In this document: positions 43,200 to 54,044 of the stretch, piece after piece | Layout of the letters: the number at the start of each line of letters is the position of its first letter | Numbering within the stretch: the stretch's first letter is position 1 | Source of the DNA: Macrobrachium rosenbergii | Lineage: Eukaryota > Arthropoda > Malacostraca > Decapoda > Palaemonidae | Reading direction: 5' to 3' | Assembly (NCBI RefSeq): GCF_040412425.1 | Contig: NC_089744.1 | Span: 29,774,501 to 29,838,500, forward strand | DNA length: 64,000 nucleotides | Notes under the pieces: model-generated | What the model saw: only the letters and a program-made list of their open reading frames with translations | Told to the model about the DNA's origin: nothing | Database searches by the model: none | Translations under genes and position numbers: made by a program

Positions 43200-46100
43200 G
43201 TTATTCCTTCATCATGGCACCAGCAAGAGGAGAACGCCGTTCCGAGCGTTCTCTCTTCCTCTCCTTCCTCTGCCCTCTTCCCAATTGGAAAGACAGTTGA
43301 AAGAGCCACACGTACGCGCACTTTCTAAGAAGAGAATGAGGAAGGCTGGGTGTTCTGCAGCGACCCTTTGAAGCCTGCGACTTCTTAGGGGCTGAGGAAG
43401 GGCAGCAAGGTAGTTGACCTGGTACATTCCTTGACTACTGCAGTATCTACCTACTTTCTGTGAACGAAGGAGGCAGAATAGAGTAAAGGTCCGTTCTTGA
43501 GGGAATGTGACGACTCAGCACTTACAAGACCGGAGATCGGAATCAGGACAGCATCCTTCTTCTTAGCACCAGAATTGCCCACAGGTTGCTGTCTAGTGCT
43601 GGGTAGGTGAACCCACCCTCCAACTGGAACAGTCTCTAGAAGGCAGTGTACTCTTCAGGAATGATCACATCCGAGGAGGCAAAGCCTTGAAAAAGTGAAG
43701 GATCACAAATTCATCAGGAGACTACCTGGAGGGACACCAAGCAGTGTCTTCCAGGTTCACCATCTCTTGTTGCGAGAGGGAACACCCTTCACGGCAAAGA
43801 GAAACAGCGAGAAATCCGAGTCCGGACAAGCCAGAGCCAGGGCAATCTGCTAGTCGGCATAAGACCCCTCCAAGGCAAGACGAATCGCTTCTGTCAAGGA
43901 AGAGGAAAGGGGGAAGGAGCTTGACTGGGTGGCTCAACCAAAATGAACTCTTTATCCAGGGAAAAAGCATTCATCTGGTCGAGAAAACCCTTATACCAAG
44001 CAAATATCGCATCAGCCCCAACCAAACTCCTGCAAGGAGTTATTAACGAGGGATGCCGTAGTCCTCTCCCTGAGATCACAGTGCTGACGAATCAGCATGA
44101 AGATCTCTGTGAAAAGAAAATCGAGGGTGTCCGCATCCCGAAGAAGATGACCCTAGAGTCCTCCTGGGGCACGACACTCCCGATCTCTTCTCCTTGGAGG
44201 GATAACCTGGCCAGAACCCAGAAAACCATCCTCGAGTACTCGGATGTACAGCGAGCCGATCCAAGAACCGAGCCCAAGACGTAGATCCTTGTAGTGGAAC
44301 TCCGATAAGAAACAAAACTCATCGGAGTCCTCTCTATCCGACTCGCATCCCCCAGCAGCAACTGAAAGGGTCTGATGGAAGAGGAGAGGAGAAAAGCACT
44401 CTTACCTGTCCTGCTAGAAGAACCAGCGGGTGATCATCAACCAGACGTGATGACGGTAGCACGGAGGAAGGAGAGCACTAACGCCAAGGTGAAGCACTGA
44501 ACTGAAGAGGGCAAAAGTTCACTTGAGCTGAGTTTCCTGAAGGAAGGAGAACCTTGACAGCATTCAGTTCACCGAACCGAGTGAGCTGAGACAATCATGT
44601 AGACGTGATTGGAGGCTGGGCGCGCAAGCCGAACCGCACAAGCCGAGCTGATCAAGTTCACGGACCAGATGAGCAAGCTGAGCATAACAAGCCAGTCTCG
44701 AAAGGCAATCAGGGGCTGGGCGAGCGGGCCAAGCCGATCTGAACCGATCACGTAAACGCGATCAGTGGCTGGGAGGGGCGAGCAAGCAGGGTTCACCCGA
44801 ACCAAGCCAGGACAGCTTGGCGTGAACTAGTGCTGTCCTCAAGACATGCTTTAATCTCCTCCAAGGCCAAAGCTCCTCGAGAAGGTTTAAAGGGGATTCT
44901 TGTCTACTGACACAAGTGCCCGACGCATGGGTCTGAGACATGAGTTTCGGAACTGATCGAGCAGTCAAAACAAAGCAGGCAGGAAGTGTCGAAACATCTG
45001 AATGTTTAGACACCTTCTCTCATCCTGTGCCTAAGCCAGACCAGAGAGCAAAACTCCCTAGTACTGGTTTGGGGAGTGCCCAAGATTCAGCAGAATCCCG
45101 GACACTCAACGACTCGCTAGTCGAAAACTCAAGATTCCAAGGAGTCCGAGCGCTTGGCGAGACTCCCAAATCTCATCAGACGAGAGTAAGCTCCTCTCAG
45201 CTTCCGATGAAAACCGAGGAGGGACAGGCACAGAAACAGCCTTAGAGACAGACTTCTAAGAACTGGAATCAAAAGCTAAGCCTCAAAAGGCTGCACACTT
45301 GAGGCACCCGAGACACGAGACCCCAATGGGGATTGCGAATCAGTTCCCGACCCCAAAGGGAGAAGGCAGCAAAAGACAAAGTCAAAGATCAGGACTTCTT
45401 CCTCGATCTCTTCTCTGACATCTTCTACAGGATGGTGGTCAGGAAACACAGGAACTGCCGGGCCAGCTAAATCAGGAAGCGCAACGGGGAGCAGCCCAGC
45501 CGACAGGAACACCAAGAGAAGCAACAGGAGCGACCAAGGCAACCGAGGCAGGAGGCACAACAGGAGCTTCAGGATCACCAGCAGCAGTGACAGGGGCAAC
45601 CAGGTAGCTGGGGCAGGAGGCACAGCAGGAGTGGCCCAATGACGGGCCGCCAGGGCAACAGGAGCAAAATTACATGAGGCACAGCAGGAGCAGATGGGAC
45701 CACTTCTGACCACAAGTACAACAGGAGGCAGTGCACAGCATATTGAAGTGCCACAGAACGAACAGCAGTAGGTCCCCCCTATCAAGGCACATGTTGACAC
45801 CAACATGGTTGTCGTCGAAGTACCACTGTATGAGGGCAGCCTTCCTGCCACAGGGGAACTTCAGCTGTGCCTTATAATGCTCGCTATCAACCTGGAGAAA
45901 AAAGCATAAAAGAGTAGTAAAAGGAGACTTCTCTTGCTCCGAGGGGGATGGTCCTACAAAGCAAGAGGAGGCCCCTGAGAAGAGGTCGTCCGACAGCCCT
46001 CCGTAACACCTGGCAAACCCGTCGATAAAGTTCCTCCCAGCAAAGCCACCCATGTTGCAGGCAGTGAAGAGCAACACTCACACAAGACAGAAATTTACAG

Positions 46101-46200
46101 TCACGCTCCCATACAAGGAGAGAAGGGCACGAGGCCCAAATGAGAGAGGAGCGAAAATTTACGCCCCTGGCTGCCGACCCCAAGAAACACACTGGGGAAA
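43200..46200 (-). pseudogene. DIRS-A2 gag-like region
   Basis: Position 5' of pol on the minus strand. Frames are short and low complexity. The end near 46200-45700 has VDSEHYKAQLKFPCGRKAAL, QWYFDDNHVGVNMCLDRGD. The middle part (44550-44800) has tandem-like GAGCTGA and GATCA-rich wording. No domain is recognised. Assigned by position and by similarity in wording to the A1 gag region (CAGGAGCAGC, GAAAGACAC). Confidence 0.4.
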
Positions 46201-46248
46201 GACAATCTTACTGCAAGGCTACCAAATCGTGGGTTTGTATATTAAATA

Positions 46249-46434
46249 CAGGCAGTCCCCGGTTATCAGCAGGAGTTCCGTTCTGACGGCGTGACAACAA
46301 CTGAAAATCGCCGATATTTGGTTATCGGCGCTTTTGTTAGATATGTATTGGCACCAATACCCAATTATCGGATTACGGAAATCAGCGATTTTTGGCACCG
46401 TAAAACCGGATCGCTGATAACCGAGGACTGCCTG
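46249..46434. mobile_element. 186-bp mariner-type MITE in DIRS-A2
   Basis: TA on both sides (46247-46248, 46435-46436). Ends CAGGCAGTCCCCGGTTATC and GATAACCGAGGACTGCCTG, one mismatch. Internal near-palindromic words (TTATCGGCG, CCAATTATCGG). Same outer ten bases as the MITE at 34192-34545. Confidence 0.9.
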
Positions 46435-46846
46435 TAATATCAAACACAACATATACACAAAAACACAATACTGGGGAAGAAGAGCTTAACCCTTAAACGC
46501 CTGTTGGACGTTTTAAACGTCGTCAAAAATTGTCTGTCGAATGCCGAGTGGACGTTGCAAACGTCGACTGAAAATGCTTTTTTTAAATATTCGCGGAAAA
46601 ATAATTATAGGCCTAGTTTGCGGAAGATTTCAAATCACGAGCCTTGGCAGATACTGGGAGTTCACAGATCCAGGTGTTGTGTTGTTTTTGAGCGTCACCC
46701 AGACGCGCATGCGCGAATTCCCTCCTACTCACGCCAGATAGCATCAGCATCGGACCTTGCGGGGGAGCGATATTTTGACGCAGGCGTGTTTTGCAGAACT
46801 TTGGCGAGTGTTTGCGTATTCGTGCTGCAACAGGACGTTTGTAGAT

Positions 46847-46963
46847 ATGTCACAAAGGCGTCAGGACCGTGAAAGGCGCATGCTGCCTGTCGGAAGTGAG
46901 CGTGTGAGGCGAGTTTTAGACTGGGATGCTGGAGAAGGACCCAGCAACCAAAGTGAATTTTAA
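46847..46963 (+). pseudogene. Short Arg-rich ORF relic in the piggyBac-like element
   Basis: A 38-codon frame with start and stop: MSQRRQDRERRMLPVGSERV then RRVLDWDAGEGPSNQSEF. It sits where the N-terminus of a piggyBac transposase would start in a full-length parent, and ends just before the satellite array. I suggest it is the remaining N-terminus of the parental transposase. The match is by position and character (basic, then acidic DWDAGEG), not by a known motif, so this is an inference. Copy 1 has lost this block. Confidence 0.4.
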
Positions 46964-46965
46964 TA

Positions 46966-48870
46966 TTCGGTCAACTTTGACTCGACCGAAATGATCGAAA
47001 AACGCATCCGTAAGCCATAATTATTACATTCGAGTAACAATCAATCATTTACCTTCATTTTGCAACAAACGGAAAGTCTCTAGCACAATATTTAGAATTT
47101 TGGTGAATTTTTGAAAAAAAAATTTTCCTCCGCTCCGCATGCGCGAACTCCGCTGAAAATCCCGTCATTTCTTGCGTCAGCTTGCCGTAATTTTTTCGCC
47201 GTTTCATATTATTCGTTACATAAAGTGTTATACATCAAAATGTGCGCAATTTCATGTAGAATACAACAAAAAATATATCATTCCTTTAGCTCTTCACAGT
47301 GTTTTAATATTTACATCGAAATCACGATAACTGACAAAATTTTAACATTCGGTCAACTTTGACTCGACCGAAATGATCGAAAAACGCATCCGTAAGCCAT
47401 AATTATTACATTCGAGTAACAATCAATCATTTACCTTCATTTTGCAACAAACGGAAAGTCTCTAGCACAATATTTAGAATTTTGGTGAATTTTTGAAAAA
47501 ATTTTCCTCCGCTCCGCGTCGCGCGAACTCCGCTGAAAATCCTGTCATTTCTTGCGTCAGCTTGCCGTAATTTTTTCGCCATTTCATATTATTCGTTACA
47601 TAAAGTGTTATACATCAAAATGTGCACAATTTCATGTAGAATACAACAAAAAATATATCATTCCTTTAGCTCTTCAGAGTTTTTTAATATTTACATCGAA
47701 ATCACGATAACTGACAAAATTTTAACATTCGGTCAACTTTGATTCGACCGAAATGATAAAAAAACGCATCCGTAAGCCATAATTATTACATTCGAGTAAC
47801 AATCAATCATTTACCTTCATTTTGCAACAAACGGAAAGTCTCTAGCACATTATTTAGATTTTTGGTGAATTTTTGAAAAAAAAAAAAAATTTTTCCTTCG
47901 CTCCGCGCGTGCGGACTACACTGAAAATCCTGTCATTTCTTGCGTCAGCTTGCCGTAATTTTTTCGCCGTTTCATATTATTTGTTACATAAAGTGTTATA
48001 CATCAAAATGTGTGCAATTTCATGTAGAATACAACAAAAATATGTCATTCCTTTAGCTCTTCACAGTTTTTTAATATTTTCGCCGAAATCACGATAACTG
48101 ACAAAATTTTAACATTCGGTCAACTTTGACTCGACCGAAATGATCGAAAAACGCATCCGTAAGCCATAATTATTACATTCGAGTAACAATCAATCATTTA
48201 CCTTCATTTTGCAACAAACGGAAAGTCTCTAGCACAATATGTAGATTTTTGGTGAATTTTTGAAAAAAAAAATTTTCCTTCGCTCCGCGCGCGCGGACTC
48301 CGCTGAAATCGTCATTTCTTGCGTCAGCTTGCCGTAAGTTTTTCGCCGTTTCATATTATTCGTTACATAAAGTGTTATACATCAAAATGTGCACAATTTC
48401 ATGTAGAATACAACAAAAAATATATCATTCCTTTAGCTCTTCACAGTTTTTTTATATTTACATCGAAATAACGATAAATAGAAAAAATCAACCTTCGTCA
48501 ACTTTAACTCGATCGAAATGGTTCAAAATGCAATTGTAAGCTAAATAACTTACAGCCTAGTAATATTCAATCAATTTCCTTCATTTTGCCACAATTGGAA
48601 AGTCTCTACCACAATATTTTGATTTTTGGTGAATTTTTGAAAAAATTTTTTTACGTCCTGCGTTTAATTCATGCATCATTTTGTGATAATATTTTTCTGT
48701 GTTGCTTTATCGTTTTACAATCTGTTATATAACAAATTCATCGCAATTTAGTGTACAATACAACTAAAAAAAATTAACTCATTAGCTTCAACCGTTTTCC
48801 TTACAGCGCGATTTGTATACAATTATATATGTTTTTTTTTTTTCGCTGTCATATATTCCAATATTTATAT
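46966..48870. repeat. Tandem array of about 380-bp units
   Basis: Units start TTCGGTCAACTTTGACTCGA at 46966, 47348, 47728 and 48115, and a diverged one TTCGTCAACTTTAACTCGAT at 48494. Spacings are 382, 380, 387 and 379. Shared blocks include GAAAAACGCATCCGTAAGCC, TTTACCTTCATTTTGCAACA, AAAGTCTCTAGCACA. The first four units are nearly identical and the last resembles the copy-1 units more. Confidence 0.92.
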
Positions 48871-49261
48871 ATGATAATGATATCTTTTTTTATTTCTGAT
48901 GGTTGCATACTAAACTTCAGGCAATGAGAAAAAAAGGAGCCAAAAATGAACTCTTAATCTTGAAAACTAAGTGCGCTGTGATTTTTTGAAAAAACTTTTT
49001 TTCCGCTTCGGCGCTACCTCTCGGAGGTCGCCGGCATACGGGAGACTTTTTTGAAAATAGGGCTTCGGCGTTAAAGGGTTAATGACAATCAGGCAGAGAG
49101 CTCCGAAAACACGTCTGCACAGCATGACGGCCGAAAGCAGACTGGAATGTTTACATCTGCCTAACCACCTTGATCAAGAGTTTTAATTGCTGTTTCCAGC
49201 TTCGCTGTAGGTAATTCCTAATGTAAAGGACCGATGGTTTGTATATCATGTAGGGACAAAA

Positions 49262-49432
49262 GTGCATTTAGTCACAAAAATATGGAAATGCAGTAATTTG
49301 TGAATATTTCTCTATGAAAAATACCACGAATAGGCAAATTTTCCGCGAATAACGTGTATATATGTTCTAAGGAGAAATCATCAAACAGCTGAAGCCACGA
49401 ATCCAGAAAAGCGAACAGGCGGGGGTCCACTG
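49262..49432. mobile_element. Right half of the mariner-type MITE cut by DIRS-A2
   Basis: Begins GTGCATTTAGTCACAAAAAT and ends GCGGGGGTCCACTG. The intact relative at 13944-14286 reads, in reverse, CACAAAAAGTGCATTTAGTC, which shows that the DIRS entered between CACAAAA and GTGCATTT. The flanking TA is CA here. Confidence 0.82.
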
Positions 49433-51193
49433 CATATGATTAGGTATTAACTGTCCCTGTGTAAGATTACAAGCCAAATATCTCATTTTTCCTTTTTCTG
49501 TACTTCTGTATTGCTAGTGATGGCTGCCTTTGAAAGTGTGTTTTCATGTTTTCAATAACATGTTTCCTTCACTGGTACAACTAAATCCTTTTTAATTAAG
49601 TTCATCATATTGCTTATGTGTATCTTGATAAAATTATGAATGTTAGTGTGCTGTACTGTTTGCAAACACAGGTGTACCAGCTTAACTGAGCTCTGTGCCA
49701 AACACCAGCCTGGCCCAATAACTATTCATAAATAAAAGACATGGGTCATATTCTGGTTGGAACATATGTTTTCATTAGTTCTCAATGCTACAATTTTTGG
49801 GTGGCTTAGTGTAAACTAAGCATATTACGATACTCTATTCCCACTTCACAGAAATTTCCTCTATCCTTGGATCTCTTGGTGTGCATAACGGAGTTTTTAC
49901 TTCTAATAATCAAACTAATTACTGTAGTTTACCATAACCACTGAGTTACAATTCAAAACTCTTCCTGGGCTTGGCCAAAAGAGCTACTCCTTAATGTGTT
50001 TAAAACTGGAGCATGGTATTATTAAAGCTAAATAGTAAGGGGCCAAAGGACTGAATCAAAAGTAAAAGGCAAAACACAATACATCAACTGTGATCAAGTA
50101 GGCAGCCTCACTTCTGGTCAGCCAGACTCGCACTGCCATATTAGGTTAAATCTAATGAAGGCTACTATGCACTTTAGTCTTCTTCCTGCCAGATACTTGA
50201 AATATGAAACAAAGGCTGAAAGTGGACTCACTCATTCCCAGTCACTGCTGCTTACCTGGTGCAAAATACTGTCAATTATGCAAAGTAGTCAGGTAGGAGG
50301 ATAAGACCTCCTGCCTTACATTGTTCTGAAAGAATCTACTAAGGCACATCTCACCATGACTATCACTGTCAACTTATTTGAAATAAAACTGGACAAAGAG
50401 CACAAAACCCCTGCTTCCTTCGCTCATAAGCAAGAATTCTCAAAAGTTCATCCTCATGTCATTCTCATTCTGAAGCATCTCTCAATCAAAATGCCTGGGT
50501 CCTCAAGCACGGCCATGGTTATGCTCTAGTATATTAAGCTGGTTTTGGTTATGCTGCACCTCAAGCTCTTCCATTTCTGACCAGGTATTTGTCTTCCTAA
50601 GTCTTGGCTTTCTTATTGGACTCCTCCTTGGCACTGATGATCTTGGTCCTGGACATTTTTTCACTTCACACCTTTTTCACACCTTTTTCTTTGTGTTAAT
50701 CCAGGTTTTGAATGCATTTTATCTGAATACTCAAGAGTTCTTTCTATCTCTGTCTGTCTGTGTCATCTGTCACTTTGTTTACGCCTTGGTCAGAGTTTTT
50801 ATACTACTGTGCAAGTCTTGCCGATAAAAGGCATCAATCTTCTCTAAAACCCTTACCCTGAAGGTTCCCAACCTGTTTGCCTCTTTCTCACAATGTGATT
50901 AGTCTTTCAAGAAGAATTTTCTGTGTATTTTAAGATATCATATCAGTTTCTGTTTCAATATGGTTTCATGTCATAAATTTCACAACACTCAGCATAGGTT
51001 ATCATATTGGCAGTGATTAATATGTACTGTATATGACACAGAAGTCAGCACAACCAAGGTACATCAAGGTAAAATTATTACACAAATAGCTTAGGTCTAC
51101 TATTTCCCATTTTTAGTTGAAAATCATGGTTTATAAAATATATGTGTACATAGGTACCGTACTTCACAAAGTAATAACAAGCAATCCACAAAC
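49433..51193. other. PRMT9 first intron, nothing recognised
   Basis: 1.76 kb of non-repetitive AT-rich intron. No coding block or mobile element was recognised. Confidence 0.6.
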
Positions 51194-51290
51194 CTCAGTT
51201 TTAGTTAGGGTTGTTCCAGACTTCCTTCTCTTGAACTTGCTAGTTTCATCATCAGACATAATTTCCAAATTTTCCCTAAGAAATCATTAC
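51194..51290 (-). CDS. PRMT9: Probable PRMT9 exon with the start codon
   Basis: Minus-strand exon after acceptor CTGTTTCAG, with ATG at 51259 and coding 51259-51194: MSDDETSKFKRRKSGTTLTK, TE. It ends in phase 0 at GAG/GTTTGT, a weaker donor, and joins the first TPR exon, which is entered in phase 0. Human PRMT9 also starts MSD followed by a short basic, disordered stretch before the TPRs, of similar length. Two stops lie upstream of the ATG in frame, so this is a good start. The non-canonical donor and lack of internal homology keep this tentative. The 31 bases between acceptor and ATG would be 5' UTR. Confidence 0.55.
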
Positions 51291-53459
51291 CTGAAACAGA
51301 AAAATCAGAGAACTGTCAGGAAAAAGTAACACAAAACCTCTATGATGGCACAGTAGGCTATACTTCAGACTCAGATCTACACTTGTACTTGTACATGAAG
51401 TAAAATAGTTTCAACGTCAAATAAGAGGCATTACACAAGCAAATGGGGAAGAGAGCATGCAGAGAACGATGTGGTAGGTGGCCAGTTCTGAAGCAGGATT
51501 GAGAGTACCTGCAACAAAGAAGAAATGGAAAAAAAAGATAGACTACTGGTAAATAAAACTATTCCATTAGATGAGAGAGCAAAGACCTGTAGTGGGTATG
51601 TAAAGCCTATACTCTACGCAATGGAACTGGGGAACTGAATAAAGAAAATGGAGATTTGGAAAAGGACTGACCACAGTAATTAAGATTCATGGCCAGTGTG
51701 TGATGGAAAGTTATTAAATAAATGAAGTACTGAAGTAGATCCAAAGCACAGTAGATCCAAAATTAGATGGCCAAGGTAGCTATAGGAAAAGAATGCAAAT
51801 GAAAGCCAATACCAGATAGTATTAATGCAGAAACTGCACAGACGACTGCAGAGATTCAAGAAAACCCTTTTCACGTTTAATCCCACAGAGAGAAAATGCG
51901 ACTTAAAAAACATTTATGATGACTTACATAAAAATTTTGCATCAATGTTTGGCAAGTCACACTTTTCTTAGAATTTATCTTCATCCTCATCAAGCCATAC
52001 TTTACAATCTACAGTAGCTTTCTTGTTAAATTACATTTTCTACGGTTCTTCAATGTGTGGGGTGAAGGCAATTAAATTTTTCTCCTCTCTCAGTTGATAG
52101 TTTTACATCACAGACCTTAATACTAAGTGTTGAAAGGTACACATTTACCAGTTTTTACCTTGAAAACTTTTTCCACACCAGAGTGAGAAAGGATTTTGGG
52201 TTTACAATATTGATGAAAAAAACAGATGAAAATACAGACATGCAACTATTAAGGGATTTCTTGTTTTCTGACCTAAAATTTTTCCCTTGCTTTCTGATAA
52301 CTGACTGTACTGATCACAATTATGCCTTCCTAAGTTGCATCTTGGTTGCTCTCATTCTTCTAAAAGCTAAGCAAAATTCTTGCTTCCATATGGATCTGGT
52401 TTGCATACAAATATTCCAGCCAGTCTTGGAACTGATAAACACCAGGTGGTACAGGAACAACTCCTAGAAACACTCCTTTCATGCCCTTCATGACTGAGAA
52501 GATATAGTGTTGGACTGGTAAATCACAAGTCAGCAGTTCAAAGCCCTAGAGGTGGTCTGTCTTATTACTCTTAAGTACGATGGTCAACATTAGTACAAAG
52601 TGATAACTGCTTTGTGTACTCACTCCTCAATACCTAAACATGACACGTTGACCTAGTCTATCATCACTCGTCAAAGGCTATCTGACAGAACTTAAGGGGG
52701 ACCCAATTAGTTACGGTACTGTACTTCGGTGAAAAACCTTGCTTACATAACTTCTTTGTAAACTTTACAACTATGGTTGTTTAATAAAAAGTATATCTAT
52801 TCTTAGACAGTTTTTGAGGCAAGTGTAAAACAATGGGATTAGGTTCAGCAGATAAAAACAAACCTAACCTTTCCTAGAATGTCTTGTGTCCTGACCTAAC
52901 CAGACCTTACCTTCCTAACCTCTCTTAGGGTACTGTGCCCTGACCTGGCCGTGGAGGCCTTGCCCAAACCTGGACCCCCCCCAAGTAACAATAAACATTG
53001 GAAACAATGGACTAAGCTTCCATTCAGAGATAATATTAAAGCCTGATCCTGTCATGCTGCAAATTACCTCAGTTTTCTTACACTGTTGCAGAAGGCCAAA
53101 CATAAATATACTATAACTAAACACAGAGCCTGTTGCTGTGTGTCATCATCAATTGTCAGTTGGGTCACCCTTGGTCAAATAGGATATACTGTCCTAGATT
53201 TGATTATGTTAGATTAGAAGTGATATTAAGTTGGTAGTATGTAGATGGAAGGGTCATGGCTTAGTTGGGCACGGCATCCAAGGTTAGATTTGGTAAAAGT
53301 AGGTTTGGTTAGGTTGTATTCTCTCTGAAATGCCTCCCTCAGTTAAGGGGTAGCTAGGCCATACTATGTGATTCCTCTGTTTACATTGGCGTACATTAAG
53401 TTAAAAATTAAAGTTGCTAGTTTTGGTAAATGAATAGGAGACGGAAGCATGATGCTATC
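51291..53459. other. Region upstream of the start-codon exon, little recognised
   Basis: 2.2 kb. If 55037 and beyond is the first exon, this is a 5' UTR intron. No clear element was recognised, apart from a weak tRNA-like stretch near 52500 that I did not accept. Confidence 0.5.
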
Positions 53460-53464
53460 GTTTG

Positions 53465-53760
53465 TTAATATAATTTTTGGGCTAAACAACATGGAAAAGG
53501 ATGTACTTATTTACTGCAGTACAGGTCAGATCATTTGAGAATTTACCAAGAAAATTTTCCATCCTTTGCTCATGTTTTTGTTTCATCCCCAAGGAACTAG
53601 TACTAATCTTGATGTTAGCTCAGGGATGAAAATTTAAAGTATACACAAAACACAGTTCATTTCTCATTATCTCGGCAAATTTTTCAAATTATCTAACCTG
53701 TACTGTATTACATACACTTTTCTCAACTATCTTGCTAAAATATTACATTAATAAACATCA
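53465..53760. repeat. Diverged dispersed repeat, copy 1
   Basis: TTAATATAATTTTTGGGC, GAGAATTTACCAAGAAAATTT, CATCCTTTGCTCATGTTTTTG, then TTTCTCATTATCTCGGCAAA and TTTTCTCAACTATC recur in the same order at 54178-54480. The unit is unknown to me. Confidence 0.6.
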
Positions 53761-53839
53761 ACATGAGGCTGTCTCCTTTACATTTACCCTAGTTTCAATT
53801 ATCCTTAAGGTATACAAGAAGTATCTTGTTATCTGAGAT

Positions 53840-54019
53840 AAATAAAAAGAAGTGAATTACTAAGCTAACTGGCTGACTAACGGCAAATAAAAAGAAGTGA
53901 ATTACTAAGCTAACTGGCTGACTAACGGCAAATAAAAAGAAGTGAATTACTAAGCTAACTGGCTGACTAACGGCAAATAAAAAGAAGTGAATTACTAAGC
54001 TAACTGGCTGACTAAGGGC
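53840..54019. repeat. 45-bp tandem repeat, four perfect copies
   Basis: The unit AAATAAAAAGAAGTGAATTA, CTAAGCTAACTGGCTGACTA, ACGGC starts at 53840, 53885, 53930 and 53975. The copies are essentially identical (the last ends AGGGC), so the array is young and likely variable in length. Confidence 0.95.
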
Positions 54020-54044
54020 AATGTGTTTACGCAATCAACTGTAG

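Larger units (their letters stand above)
46490..49078. mobile_element. Non-autonomous piggyBac-like element with satellite core, copy 2 (TTAA target site)
   Basis: 2589 bp with ends CCCTTAAACGCC and GGCGTTAAAGGG, flanked by TTAA on both sides (46486-46489, 49079-49082). TTAA duplication and CCC...GGG ends are the piggyBac signature. It contains a unique 5' block with a short transposase-like frame, then five units of about 380 bp, then a 3' block shared with copy 1 (GATGGTTGCATACTAAACTT, AGGAGCCAAAAATGAACTCT). Inserted in the 5' part of DIRS-A2. Confidence 0.88.
40194..49261 (-). mobile_element. DIRS-type YR retrotransposon, copy A2, inserted in a MITE
   Basis: Left end CATTTCTTAAAGTAAATTGT, CTGAGGTCCTTTACA, CTGGAAACAG. 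Right end CTGTTTCCAGCTTCGCTGTA, TAATGTAAAGGACCGATGG, GTATATCATGTAGGGACAAAA. The internal complementary region lies at 40415-40520. Minus-strand order is gag-like region, RNase H, recombinase; most of the reverse transcriptase is deleted near 43100-43200. Two later insertions: a 186-bp MITE and a 2.6 kb satellite-bearing element. More decayed than the B copies. Confidence 0.85.

Noticed and set aside
45276..45851. 191-codon minus-strand frame with many Leu and Ala residues, membrane-protein-like
   Set aside because: Generated by CAGGAGCA-rich repeats of the DIRS-A2 gag-like region. No start context, and flanked by stops in a decayed element.
52490..52565. tRNA-like stretch with a box-B-like AGTTCAAAGCCCT and a box-A-like TAGTGTTGGACTGG
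   Set aside because: The acceptor stem does not pair and the cloverleaf cannot be completed. At best it is a decayed tRNA-derived SINE head; not enough to list.
53840..54019. Regular 45-bp repeats, CRISPR-like at first glance
   Set aside because: The units are contiguous with no unique spacers, and the context is a eukaryotic intron. It is a minisatellite.
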